Shown here piece after piece: positions 8,153-15,472 of a stretch of DNA of 30,630 nucleotides. Source of the DNA: Bacillota bacterium (GTDB taxonomy: Bacteria > Bacillota > Clostridia > Christensenellales > SZUA-584); assembly GCA_023408075.1 (NCBI GenBank), contig JAEYKW010000022.1, positions 1 through 30,630 of the forward strand. The letters are read 5' to 3'. Both the position numbers and the translations under genes were made by a program. The first letter of the stretch is position 1. Each line of letters opens with the position of its first letter. Under the pieces are notes generated by a model. The model had not been told where the DNA came from and did no database searches. It worked only from the letters and a program-made list of their open reading frames with translations.

Positions 8153-8406
8153 CACTGCCAAAACAAAGCAAAGCCTCGCGGCTTGGCACTGCCTGCCTTC
8201 AAAGTGCAAAAGCCGTGCATTACGGCCCCTGCCCGGCGGCCTGTAGATGCCATTCGAGGGCGCCATCGAAAGGCGATTAAAGAGCAGCTGTCATAAAGCC
8301 CGTCCCTCCCGCAGATATCTGACATGTCAACCGGTTACGATTGAATAGACAATTTACTCACCTGTCTCATTTGAGGGATGCGGCATGAGAACACAGAGTC
8401 TTCATG

Positions 8407-8826
8407 CTATCTGCCCCTGTGCTTTTGCTTTCTCTTGAACCGTTTCATCTCGAACTTTTCGTCGCAGCATTGTTTGCGGCGCTGCGTGCATACCGCTTTT
8501 GATTCGGCTTTATACTGCTCATGCTGGGCTTTGAGCGCTTGCTGAGCCTTCGTGGATACCCTCACTGCCTGCGCCGCTCTGGCAGCATCACGCTGCCGCC
8601 TTTTCGGGTTTGCAGCCGCCGACTTTATGCCACCGTCCTCACATGGGCGGCTGAAGCGCAGTGCAGCGTATCTTTTCAGTATCAGCTCAAGTATCTCGTT
8701 ATCGGACGGCTTTGCCGCAAACACGGTGCGTGCCGCGCTGAACCCGTCCCCGTCATGGCGCTCGAACAGTGCCGTGAAAAACTGCCCGTCATGAAAAACG
8801 CTGAGCGTCACCGATGTTTTTTCCAT
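8407..8826 (-). CDS. yjdF: YjdF family protein
   Basis: A 139-residue protein of the YjdF/DUF2992 family. The N-terminal half has the family pattern (VTLSVFHDGQFFTALFERH, NEILELILKRYAALRF). The C-terminal half is a very basic, Gln/Lys/Arg-rich helix region with KFEMKRFKRKQKHRGR at the end. The molecular function is not established. In other Firmicutes the gene is controlled by the yjdF riboswitch, which senses azaaromatic compounds, and a matching structured leader is found here. The start at 8826 has GGAAGGGA upstream; a longer frame to 8907 runs back into the leader RNA and is not supported. Confidence 0.85.
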   Translation of the reverse strand: MEKTSVTLSVFHDGQFFTALFERHDGDGFSAARTVFAAKPSDNEILELILKRYAALRFSRPCEDGGIKSAAANPKRRQRDAARAAQAVRVSTKAQQALKAQHEQYKAESKAVCTQRRKQCCDEKFEMKRFKRKQKHRGR

Positions 8827-8847
8827 AAAAAAATCCCTTCCATTCCG

Positions 8848-8946
8848 CTGTACGCAAAATAAAAGAGACGGGACAACCGCTTTAAATAAGCGGCAGGTTA
8901 CTGACACGTTTTGTGCGCACGGACTACCATACCGCGCTGTGTTTTT
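8848..8946 (-). ncRNA. Candidate yjdF (azaaromatic) riboswitch in the yjdF leader
   Basis: The leader between the promoter (8963-8992) and the yjdF start can fold: ACAC pairs with GUGU, GCGCGG pairs with CCGUGC around UAUGGUAGU, and CCGCUU pairs with AAGCGG around a short loop. The single-stranded stretches GGUAUGGUAGUCC, CAGUAACCUG and UUGUCCCGUC look like a conserved aptamer core. The position directly before a yjdF gene is what makes this identification likely. The exact consensus could not be checked here. Confidence 0.62.
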
Positions 8947-8962
8947 ATCTCCTGATTGTATG

Positions 8963-8992
8963 ATTCTAACACATATACGACCTCGACTTCAA
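8963..8992 (-). promoter_or_regulatory. Promoter of the yjdF transcript
   Basis: On the minus strand a -35 TTGAAG (8987-8992) and -10 TAGAAT (8963-8968) are spaced by 18 bases, with a TGn extension before the -10. It lies just after the sirtuin stop codon, so yjdF is transcribed alone with a leader of about 130 bases. Confidence 0.6.
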
Positions 8993-8994
8993 TA

Positions 8995-9711
8995 TCAAAC
9001 CGTGATCCTGGCGAGCGTTTCGCCGATGCTCGCGTTTAAGACCATGCTTGCGCGCCGGTCATACGGCGTCGGCGATTTGTTGATCAGCACGAGCTCACCG
9101 CTGCCGAAGTAATTGAGCAGCCCGGCCGCCGGATAGACGGCAAGCGACGTGCCGCCCACGATGAGCACATCCGCTTTTGAAATCGCCAGAATCGCGCGTT
9201 GCATCACATCGTCATTGAGCGGCTCTTCATAGAGCACCACGTCCGGCTTGACCACGCCGCCGCAGTCGCAAAGCGGTATGCCTTCGCACGCCATGATATA
9301 AAGGACGGTGTGAGCCTTTCCGCACTTTTGGCAAAAGTTGCGGTGCACGGAACCATGCAGCTCGTACACGTTTTTGCTGCCCGCTTTTTGATGCAGGCCG
9401 TCTATATTCTGCGTGACCACCGCCTTGAGCTTTCCCTTGCTTTCCAGCTCGGCCAGCTTCACATGCGCCGCGTTGGGCTGCGCGTCAAGACAGATCATTT
9501 TTTTGCGGTAAAAATTATAGAATTCCGCGGTATGCGTTTCAAAGAAGCTGTGGCTCAATATCTTCTCGGGCGGATAGCGGTATTGTTGATTGTAAAGCCC
9601 GTCCACACTGCGAAAATCGGGAATGCCGCTCTCTGTGGATACCCCTGCGCCGCCGAAAAACACGATGTTTTCCGCGTCATCAATCATTTGCTGCAACGCT
9701 CTTATGCTCAT
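8995..9711 (-). CDS. cobB: NAD-dependent protein deacylase, Sir2 family
   Basis: A 238-residue sirtuin that removes acetyl or related acyl groups from lysines using NAD+. The NAD-binding motifs GAGVSTESGIPDFR and TQNIDGLH, the catalytic His in ELHGS, two zinc cysteine pairs (CQKC and CDC with an extra upstream Cys), and GTSLAVYPAAG are all present. The start at 9711 (MSIRALQ) is chosen because GGGAGG lies eight bases upstream and because the -10 box at 9731-9736 overlaps the earlier in-frame ATG codons. The 5' leader is then only about 14 bases. It appears to be a single-gene unit. Confidence 0.95.
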   Translation of the reverse strand: MSIRALQQMIDDAENIVFFGGAGVSTESGIPDFRSVDGLYNQQYRYPPEKILSHSFFETHTAEFYNFYRKKMICLDAQPNAAHVKLAELESKGKLKAVVTQNIDGLHQKAGSKNVYELHGSVHRNFCQKCGKAHTVLYIMACEGIPLCDCGGVVKPDVVLYEEPLNDDVMQRAILAISKADVLIVGGTSLAVYPAAGLLNYFGSGELVLINKSPTPYDRRASMVLNASIGETLARITV

Positions 9712-9730
9712 TCTCATCGCCTCCCGGCTC

Positions 9731-9760
9731 ATTATCGTACACACAAAATCCTTCTGTCAA
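9731..9760 (-). promoter_or_regulatory. Promoter of the sirtuin gene
   Basis: On the minus strand a consensus TTGACA (9755-9760) and GATAAT (9731-9736) are separated by 18 bases. The predicted transcription start falls next to the ribosome binding site. Confidence 0.72.
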
Positions 9761-9856
9761 GTTTTGTACAGATAAATTTGGTTATAGATATCTGCCCAAA
9801 GTCATAGCCGGATTTTGAGACAGTCTGCGCCGCAGCCAAAAATAAGCGGGCATACG

Positions 9857-9888
9857 AAAAGCGGAGCAGCCCCCATGCCGCTCCGCTT
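9857..9888 (-). terminator. Terminator of the small membrane protein gene
   Basis: On the minus strand AGCGGAGC pairs with GCTCCGCT and is followed by TTTTCG. It is 24 bases after the stop codon at 9912. Confidence 0.8.
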
Positions 9889-9911
9889 CCGATCATTCTT
9901 ATACCGGAACA

Positions 9912-10325
9912 TTATGCCTGAACGTTTGTGCTCCCGGCGTTTTTGTTCATATAGCCGCCGACGATGAAGAGCACCGGCATAACCAACCCAAGGAGCGACA
10001 ACGCAGAGAAAGACAGTATTAAGCCGATCAATGTCAATGCAGTAAGCACGATGCCGACAACGATGAAGAACGTGGCTGCGGATTGGTCGTCGGCTTTTTT
10101 CACACCGATGATGCCGATGACCAAATCGGCCGCTGCAGGAATCAGGAACACGAGGAACAGCACACCGCCCACGATGGCACCCAAGCCGCCGATGAAACCT
10201 TCAGCCAAGTCAGCAATCACCGACCCCAATGCCAGCGACAGCAGCATAAATACCGCGAAAATGGCGCCAAAAATGATGTAAAGTATGCTGATAACTTTTA
10301 AAAGCCCGGATCCAGGTGCGTTCAT
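9912..10325 (-). CDS. Small hydrophobic membrane protein of unknown function
   Basis: A 137-residue protein with about four membrane segments: LLKVISILYIIFGAIFAVFML, IGGLGAIVGGVLFLVFLIPAA, FFIVVGIVLTALTLIGLI and LLGLVMPVLFIVGGYM. The short loops carry few charges apart from GVKKADDQS. I do not recognise a specific family. The ATG is preceded by AGGAGG at the right spacing, and a terminator follows, so expression as a single gene is likely. It is divergent from the Gln/Asp-repeat gene at 10525, with 200 AT-rich bases between them. Confidence 0.82.
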   Translation of the reverse strand: MNAPGSGLLKVISILYIIFGAIFAVFMLLSLALGSVIADLAEGFIGGLGAIVGGVLFLVFLIPAAADLVIGIIGVKKADDQSAATFFIVVGIVLTALTLIGLILSFSALSLLGLVMPVLFIVGGYMNKNAGSTNVQA

Positions 10326-10524
10326 AATGAACCTCCTATAATATATTTTATTCTATCATATAATGTAAATTATATGATGTCAATTCATTCATTATTTTCC
10401 TCATTATATTTCTGTAAAAACACCAGTCCACTTGTCACATATATGCGTTATGAAAATAGAATAACATATACGGTTACATATATATGAACAGTATATATGT
10501 ATAAAACATTGGAGGGCAACTATA

Positions 10525-10809
10525 ATGTCATGGTATTGGAATGGAAGTTCTAGCGGCTCGCGCAGGCCGAGATTTGACCTTACTCAGACCCAGGATCAGG
10601 ATCAGCTGCAAGCACAGGCTCAGGGTCAGGAACAGGACCAGGCTACAAAAACTATTTTCAAGGAGATTGGCAACGTTAATATCAAGATTGATAATGAAAA
10701 CATTGCCGTCGCTGTACTTGCAATTCTTGGTGTTTTACTCGGAGGTTTGGATGGTACCGGCGTTCAGACGATGCTTGACAGATACCTGCCGGGCGGTCGC
10801 GAGCTCTAA
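10525..10809 (+). CDS. Small Gln/Asp-repeat protein of unknown function
   Basis: A 94-residue protein in three parts. The N terminus (MSWYWNGSSSGSRRPRF) is rich in Ser and aromatics. Residues about 20-42 are a near-perfect X-Gln dipeptide repeat (QTQDQDQLQAQAQGQEQDQ). The C-terminal half is KEIGNVNIKIDNENIAVAVLAILGVLLGGL, containing a hydrophobic helix that could be a membrane segment. GGAGGG lies eight bases before the ATG and a terminator follows. Similar dipeptide-repeat small proteins are known among spore-associated proteins of Clostridia, but this is only a suggestion; no family is named with confidence. Confidence 0.8.
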   Translation: MSWYWNGSSSGSRRPRFDLTQTQDQDQLQAQAQGQEQDQATKTIFKEIGNVNIKIDNENIAVAVLAILGVLLGGLDGTGVQTMLDRYLPGGREL

Positions 10810-10860
10810 TCAAGACGAAAAGACAGTTCCCTTTAAGTATAAATTATATTACAGACTTTC

Positions 10861-10892
10861 AGGCTGCCTTATCCGGGCAGCCTTTATTTTTA
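10861..10892 (+). terminator. Terminator of the Gln/Asp-repeat gene
   Basis: AGGCTGCC pairs with GGCAGCCT across a 7-base loop, followed by TTATTTTTAT. Confidence 0.88.
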
Positions 10893-11207
10893 TCTTAGTC
10901 ATATCAGTATTGTTATCCGCTTTTCACGCCGCAATTATGGCTGCTGTGCACAGGAGGCCCTCAGCGGATAAAGCATTTTATATTATCGTCTTAAAGTGTG
11001 CCTCATTATCAGCCTTTATTTTCGAATCTCAATCTGAGCCCATATATCTTTTTTATCCTTTATATGAATGGCCTGTATCAGGACGGTATCTCCGACAGGG
11101 GACTGATGAAGTGTCATTATTCTCTATCAAGCGTCTCCACTTGCTGGTGTGCGGCGTCTTCTGCCCAAGGAGAACGCCATTTCAAGACATCATACGTCCT
11201 GTAACTG
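10893..11207. other. Gene-free stretch
   Basis: No frame here has a ribosome binding site or recognisable protein similarity. Both sides end in terminators pointing inward, which explains the stretch as the space between two convergent transcription units. Confidence 0.55.
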
Positions 11208-11230
11208 AAAAGGGCTGCCGCAGCAGCCCT
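11208..11230 (-). terminator. Terminator of the degV gene
   Basis: On the minus strand AGGGCTGC pairs with GCAGCCCT around a 4-base loop and is followed by TTTTC, 18 bases after the stop codon. Confidence 0.88.
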
Positions 11231-11247
11231 CACTATCGCCAGTTATA

Positions 11248-12123
11248 TTATGCCGTGATCTCTTTGCCCATGAATATAACAGCCAGCGCGCCGGGACCGG
11301 TATGGCACCCGATCACCGGGCCGATATCCTGTATCTGCACGTTTTTAAACGGCACATTTTCGGCAACCAGTTCTTTAAGCTTCTCGGCTGTCTCCATGCT
11401 GTTTGCATGCAGCACATAGGCCGTTTGCTCTTCGGGATTTTCAACGTTCTCCTGTATCACGGTCAGGAAAAACCGGAGAATCTTCTTCGTTCCCTTCACT
11501 TTGTCCGCCGCGACAATCTTGCCTTCCTGATTGATTTTGAGTATCGGCTTGACATCGAGTATCGTGCCGATGGCTGCCGCCGCACCTGAGAGACGACCGC
11601 CTTTTTTGAGGTAATTCAAATCGTCCACGGAGAACCATGCATGGCTGCGATGGCGGTTCTCAATCACCCAGTCTCTGACTTCCTCGAGCGATTTGCCCTC
11701 GCTTTTGAGTTGCTGCGCCTGCATCACAAGCTGTCCGGCGCCCATCGAAATGCGCAGCGTATCCACAATCTCAATGCGCGCATCCGGCATATCTTCCAGC
11801 ACCATGTTTTTAGCCATCTGTGTTAAGTCATAGTGGCCCGAGAGTGCCGAAGAAAACGAGAGATAAAGCACATCCTTGCCGCCCTTCACCGCATCGCGGA
11901 AAAAATCCGCAATGTCCACCGGAGGCCTTGTGGATGTGATGGCGTCCGCACCATTGCTGAGTTCTTCATAGAAGCTGACAAAATCCGTGTTTCTGCCAAG
12001 GTCGAAAAGCCTCTCTTCACCGTTCACTGTATACGGCATCAGGAATACCGGGATGTCATATTGATCGGCAAACGTGTAGGGAATTTCCGTGTCCGAATCG
12101 GTGGCAATGATAAAGTCGCGCAT
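11248..12123 (-). CDS. DegV family fatty acid-binding protein
   Basis: A 291-residue DegV protein. The family binds long-chain fatty acids and, as FakB, hands them to the fatty acid kinase FakA for use in phospholipid synthesis. Features seen: IIATDSDTEIPY at the start, ITSTRPP where most members have TSxPS/T, LSFSSALSGHY, DTLRISMGAGQLV, the DDLNYLKKGGRLSGAAA signature, and the final GPVIGCHTGPGALAVIFMG. No FakA-like gene is near, so the partner is elsewhere in the genome. AGGAGG stands before the ATG. It follows the M20 peptidase gene by 70 bases without a terminator, so some read-through from that operon is possible. Confidence 0.94.
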   Translation of the reverse strand: MRDFIIATDSDTEIPYTFADQYDIPVFLMPYTVNGEERLFDLGRNTDFVSFYEELSNGADAITSTRPPVDIADFFRDAVKGGKDVLYLSFSSALSGHYDLTQMAKNMVLEDMPDARIEIVDTLRISMGAGQLVMQAQQLKSEGKSLEEVRDWVIENRHRSHAWFSVDDLNYLKKGGRLSGAAAAIGTILDVKPILKINQEGKIVAADKVKGTKKILRFFLTVIQENVENPEEQTAYVLHANSMETAEKLKELVAENVPFKNVQIQDIGPVIGCHTGPGALAVIFMGKEITA

Positions 12124-12193
12124 CTGATTCCTCCTATAATAGATATGAATAATAGCTCACAGCACTGAATTCGCGCTGTTTGACAATATACTA

Positions 12194-13645
12194 TCATTCA
12201 TCCGCTTTTTTGACAAGCCGGATAAAGAACTCAACGGCCTCCCGAAGAGATTCGATGTGCAAGCGCTCATTTGCCGCATGCAATGTGTCAAGATCGTCCG
12301 CCATCGAACGAAACGGCTGAAAACGGTAAATCCCATCCGCAACAGCCGCGTATCGCCGCGAATCCGTCGCACCGACCATCAGGTAAGGTGACACCACATA
12401 ATCCGGAAACATCGCATGAATCGTCTCCTCTATGATACCATACGCACGGCTCGTGACACTTGACACTTCCGAAGGCTCATACGCTTGTATGATTTCGAGC
12501 TTAATGCCGTCGCCCACCGTTTTTTTGATATGCGCCAGCAGGCCTTCCACGGTATTATCGGGTGAAATGCGGAAATTCACGACCGCCTCCGCCCGCTCGG
12601 CCAATGCATTCGGCGCGCTGGACCCCTGAAGCATTGTCGGCGCGGCCGTGGTTCTCACCATCGCCGTACCCGTTGCGCCCGCGCTGAGGCCCAGCAGCAG
12701 CAGCGGCTTTGTGATAAAGAGGTTGGACGCGATTACATTGAGCGGAAACGCCATATGTCCGCCGAGAGCGCCCAGCATATCCTTAAGCGGCTTGTTGAGG
12801 GTGGGCTTCATATGCCGCTTTTCGAGCGCCACAATCGCCTTTGCGAGCGCGCCGACAGCCGTTTGCTTCGGCGGCCTCGAAGCGTGCCCGCCCGCCGACT
12901 CGGTGATGAAGCGGATATCCGCGTAGCCCTTTTCGCATATGCCGACCGCCGCGACCATTGCGCCGACGTTCATCATTTTGCCGTCCATCATCACGCCGCC
13001 TTCGTCGATCACAAAATCGAGGCGGACGCCTTTTTCCTCCAGCTTGTCCACGATTTTCTGCGCGCCGAGCGTGCCCATGGATTCTTCATCGTGTCCGATG
13101 GCGATGTAAATATCGCGCCGGGGCACATACCCCTCACCGATCAGGTGCTCCACGCTTTCGAATATCGCGGCAAGCTGCCCCTTCATGTCCATCGCGCCGC
13201 GCCCCCACACATACCCGTCCGCGATATCGCCCGAGAACGCGCCGTGTTTCCACTTATCCAAAGTGCGCTCATCGGCAGGCACCACGTCCATATGCGCCAT
13301 CATCAGAAACGGCTTTTGATCCGATCCAGAGCCTGTCCATTTATACAGCAGGCTGTAGGCATTGACAACCTCTTCGGAAAGCGTCTTGTGCAGCAGCGGG
13401 TACGTTTGTTCCAGATAGGCGTGCAGCCCCAGAAAGGCGTCTTTATCAAACCCGTCCATCGTGAGAGACGTAATCGTCTTGAACCGGATAAGCCCTGAGA
13501 GGTTTCTTGCCAGCTTGTCCTCATCAAGAGCGAGCGGCTGGGCGCTTTTCGTTTCCGCCCTGACCGGCTTTTTCCTTATTGTGTTCACCGCAAGCACGGC
13601 AATCAGCAGCGCAAGCAGCCCAAGAATAACATATAAAACGATCAT
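12194..13645 (-). CDS. Membrane-anchored M20 family metallopeptidase (carboxypeptidase/PM20D1-like)
   Basis: A 483-residue protein with one N-terminal membrane helix (MIVLYVILGLLALLIAVLAV) and a di-zinc M20 peptidase domain. Metal and catalytic motifs are intact: MAHMDVVPA (His and Asp), GRGAMDMKGQ (Asp), GHDEESMGTLGA (catalytic Glu and metal Glu). The dimerisation domain includes GGHASRPP. Its closest relatives in layout are the CPS1/PM20D1 carboxypeptidases, which hydrolyse C-terminal peptide or N-acyl amino acid bonds; the substrate here is unknown. The gene starts 12 bases after the preceding membrane protein stops, with GGGAAGTGA as the ribosome binding site, so it belongs to that operon. 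Confidence 0.93.
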   Translation of the reverse strand: MIVLYVILGLLALLIAVLAVNTIRKKPVRAETKSAQPLALDEDKLARNLSGLIRFKTITSLTMDGFDKDAFLGLHAYLEQTYPLLHKTLSEEVVNAYSLLYKWTGSGSDQKPFLMMAHMDVVPADERTLDKWKHGAFSGDIADGYVWGRGAMDMKGQLAAIFESVEHLIGEGYVPRRDIYIAIGHDEESMGTLGAQKIVDKLEEKGVRLDFVIDEGGVMMDGKMMNVGAMVAAVGICEKGYADIRFITESAGGHASRPPKQTAVGALAKAIVALEKRHMKPTLNKPLKDMLGALGGHMAFPLNVIASNLFITKPLLLLGLSAGATGTAMVRTTAAPTMLQGSSAPNALAERAEAVVNFRISPDNTVEGLLAHIKKTVGDGIKLEIIQAYEPSEVSSVTSRAYGIIEETIHAMFPDYVVSPYLMVGATDSRRYAAVADGIYRFQPFRSMADDLDTLHAANERLHIESLREAVEFFIRLVKKADE

Positions 13646-13657
13646 GTGATCACTTCC

Positions 13658-14347
13658 CTATATCATGTTCTTTTTGTACATCAACCGCGCAATGAGTACC
13701 GCAAGCACCGACATGACCGGAATGAGTATGCCGGATATTCCGTATGTGGCCGGAATCAGCACGAATACGAGTATCATAAGCAGCGTCGGCACGATCGCGA
13801 TTTTCCAGCTCTTCGAGAGGAACACCACACCGAGTGCGCCGAACAGCGCGGGAATCACATAGCCCGTGGACAGATCGAACACCTCAGACAGCACCGGGTC
13901 GGCGTTGATCCAGCCCGTAATCGGTATGACGAGCACGAGCCCCGCGATGAGTATCAGGTCCGTCACGATCGTGGACACCGCCACGGCGATGGTGGACAGC
14001 ACCTCGCCCTCTTCAGAGGTGGCTTCCACGCCCGCCTTGCTCAGCGCCACCTTGGCGGCAGGCACCTTCATGTTGGCGAGATTACCGGTCACAAACGCAA
14101 GATACGTGCCGCCCACACCGAGCATCGGCGAGTAATTGAACACCTCGATGAGCCCGACCGCCCAGAACATCGGAATGATTGCGACGGCACCCTTAAAAAA
14201 CGAATTCCATTCGGGCAGCACGCCGTATATGATGCAGAAAAACAGCGGCACGGCGCAGATCAGCAGCATCGCGGCTGCCGTCCATATGCGCCCGATACGG
14301 TGCGTCATTTGCTTGTAATCGCTGAGCATTAACCCTTTATCCTTCAT
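13658..14347 (-). CDS. Multi-spanning membrane protein, partner of the DUF5058-like protein
   Basis: A 229-residue protein with about six membrane segments, such as IWTAAAMLLICAVPLFFCIIYGV, VAIIPMFWAVGLIEVF, STIVTDLILIAGLVLVIPI and IVPTLLMILVFVLIPATYGI. A conserved-looking loop reads NYSPMLGVGGTYLAFVTGNLANMKVP. I do not recognise a named family. TAGGAGG overlaps the region between this gene and the upstream one (gap 10 bases), so translation is likely coupled. The start at 14347 is set by that site; a longer frame extends into the upstream gene. With the DUF5058-like protein it probably forms a two-subunit membrane complex, possibly a transporter; this is inference from size and gene order. 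Confidence 0.82.
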   Translation of the reverse strand: MKDKGLMLSDYKQMTHRIGRIWTAAAMLLICAVPLFFCIIYGVLPEWNSFFKGAVAIIPMFWAVGLIEVFNYSPMLGVGGTYLAFVTGNLANMKVPAAKVALSKAGVEATSEEGEVLSTIAVAVSTIVTDLILIAGLVLVIPITGWINADPVLSEVFDLSTGYVIPALFGALGVVFLSKSWKIAIVPTLLMILVFVLIPATYGISGILIPVMSVLAVLIARLMYKKNMI

Positions 14348-14357
14348 GGCGCACCTC

Positions 14358-15086
14358 CTAGAATATGCCGTGGTAAACCACGGACAGCGCAATTGCACCG
14401 ATCATCGAAATCGGCAGCGCAAAGTTTTCGAGCCACTTGGCTTTGGCAAGCTTGATGACGACGCCGAACAGCGCCATCAGCACCGCGCCCGTCAGCAGCG
14501 TTAGCGCCTGCGCCCCGCCGTTGACCACGAGTTCGCCCGGTGCCGTGCCCGCGAGAGACGCAATGCCCTTGGCGATATAAACCCCGCCCATCACGGCGAT
14601 GATGCCCATAAACAGCGCATCGGTGAGTATTTTCGACCATTTCGGGTTGCGCTGGCTGATCTGCTCGATTTTGCTTTGATACCTCTTGAGCCCGAATATG
14701 TTGAATACGGGCCCGCTGATGATGCCGAGCGTCATCACCCACATGATGCCCGCGTAGACGGATGTGGTGATGCTGCCCGCCGCACCGGCCACCGCGCCCG
14801 CAGCCGCCGTCTCATATGTCATCGAGCCGATCACCGACAGGCGAATCCACGAGAACGGTGCGCCGATTGTGGCCGCGAGCGTGATCATCGCGAGCACAAT
14901 GGGCACTGAAGGCACCACCGAAAACGTCGCGCTCGATACGGCGGCATCCTTCATGATTTTGTTGGATAACCCGAGTTCGCGGCCGCGTTTGACGGCCCGG
15001 ACAAGAAAATAGACGGATTGTGCCAGCACCACCACGGCAATGGCCGCACCGATGATATAAAGATAGGCACTGCTCATAAAATCCAT
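14358..15086 (-). CDS. DUF5058 family membrane protein
   Basis: A 242-residue integral membrane protein. The start YLYIIGAAIAVVVLAQSVYFLVRAVKRG and the following FSVVPSVPIVLAMITLAATIGAP resemble DUF5058 proteins. About six membrane helices are seen in total, ending with FALPISMIGAIALSVVYHGIF. No ATPase or known catalytic motif is present. The ATG at 15086 has GAAGGGG eight bases upstream; a GTG and ATG further up are closer to that site than is usual. It is the first gene of the operon with the second membrane protein and the M20 peptidase, under the promoter at 15149-15178. A role in moving the substrate or product of that peptidase across the membrane is plausible but unproven. Confidence 0.83.
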   Translation of the reverse strand: MDFMSSAYLYIIGAAIAVVVLAQSVYFLVRAVKRGRELGLSNKIMKDAAVSSATFSVVPSVPIVLAMITLAATIGAPFSWIRLSVIGSMTYETAAAGAVAGAAGSITTSVYAGIMWVMTLGIISGPVFNIFGLKRYQSKIEQISQRNPKWSKILTDALFMGIIAVMGGVYIAKGIASLAGTAPGELVVNGGAQALTLLTGAVLMALFGVVIKLAKAKWLENFALPISMIGAIALSVVYHGIF

Positions 15087-15148
15087 TACCATCACCCCTT
15101 CAATTTGAATTCATTGAGAAACATTGAGATTAAAAATATAGCGGTACC

Positions 15149-15178
15149 ATTATATACCGATTGTTATATGAGTGGCAA
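15149..15178 (-). promoter_or_regulatory. Promoter of the DUF5058/M20 operon
   Basis: On the minus strand TTGCCA (15173-15178) and a perfect TATAAT (15149-15154) are spaced 18 bases apart, giving a leader of about 55 bases before the ATG at 15086. The structured stretch further upstream is therefore outside this transcript. Confidence 0.7.
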
Positions 15179-15184
15179 TGCTTG

Positions 15185-15447
15185 GGCGCACTGAATCAGC
15201 TGGCGAGACAGCCGCAGGCAAGGATTTATTCCTAAAAGCTCTATTACTGCGGCGCCTTCCGTCGATTCCCCATCGGGTGGATCGGGGGCTGTCACCGAAA
15301 GGTGACCGGAGGAGAGATAATGGCTTTAAAAGGGTTAAATCAGTCGCTCTTTCCGGCACATCGCACTCGGCACGGTTCATCTGTGAGAGGCTGTTTAAAC
15401 TTTATCGACAATCTGGGAAAGATGTGTCCCTAGTTTTCTCTCCTTTG
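15185..15447 (+). ncRNA. Candidate structured non-coding RNA (identity unknown)
   Basis: The stretch between two minus-strand units is unusually rich in pairing. CCGCAG near 15210 pairs with CTGCGG near 15248, enclosing an AAGGA/TTCCT inner stem; GTCACC and GGTGAC form a perfect hairpin at 15289-15304; ACAGCC near 15208 can also pair with GGCTGT near 15285; GGAGAGA at 15311 can pair with TCTCTCC near 15437. GGGA/TCCC followed by TAGTTTTC near 15416-15438 may be a weak terminator on the plus strand. The strand is a guess based on that end. A conserved Clostridia RNA such as the raiA motif is possible; I could not confirm a consensus. Confidence 0.4.
15320..15433 (+). CDS. Possible 37-residue small protein inside the structured stretch
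   Basis: A 37-codon frame starts with ATG six bases after a full GGAGGAGA and ends with TAG. The peptide (MALKGLNQSLFPAHRTRHGS... ending LGKMCP) is basic with two Cys and no membrane helix. It is not recognised. The same bases also look like a folded RNA, so the ribosome-binding-like string could be part of an RNA element instead of a translation signal. Confidence 0.25.
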   Translation: MALKGLNQSLFPAHRTRHGSSVRGCLNFIDNLGKMCP

Positions 15448-15472
15448 AATTTCGCATAAATAGTAAAGGACA

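Noticed and set aside
8116..8325. N-terminal extension of the binding lipoprotein
   Set aside because: The signal peptide and lipobox begin at 8115 with a good ribosome binding site, and the extension crosses the promoter.
10541..11419. Long plus-strand frame across the Gln-repeat gene, its terminator and the end of degV
   Set aside because: It reads through two terminators and overlaps supported genes; no matching start signal.
13646..14332. His/Arg-rich plus-strand frame opposite the membrane protein
   Set aside because: Typical antisense of a hydrophobic protein; no start signals.
15185..15447. Riboswitch controlling the DUF5058 operon
   Set aside because: A strong minus-strand promoter at 15149-15178 starts the operon downstream of this stretch, so it is not in that leader.
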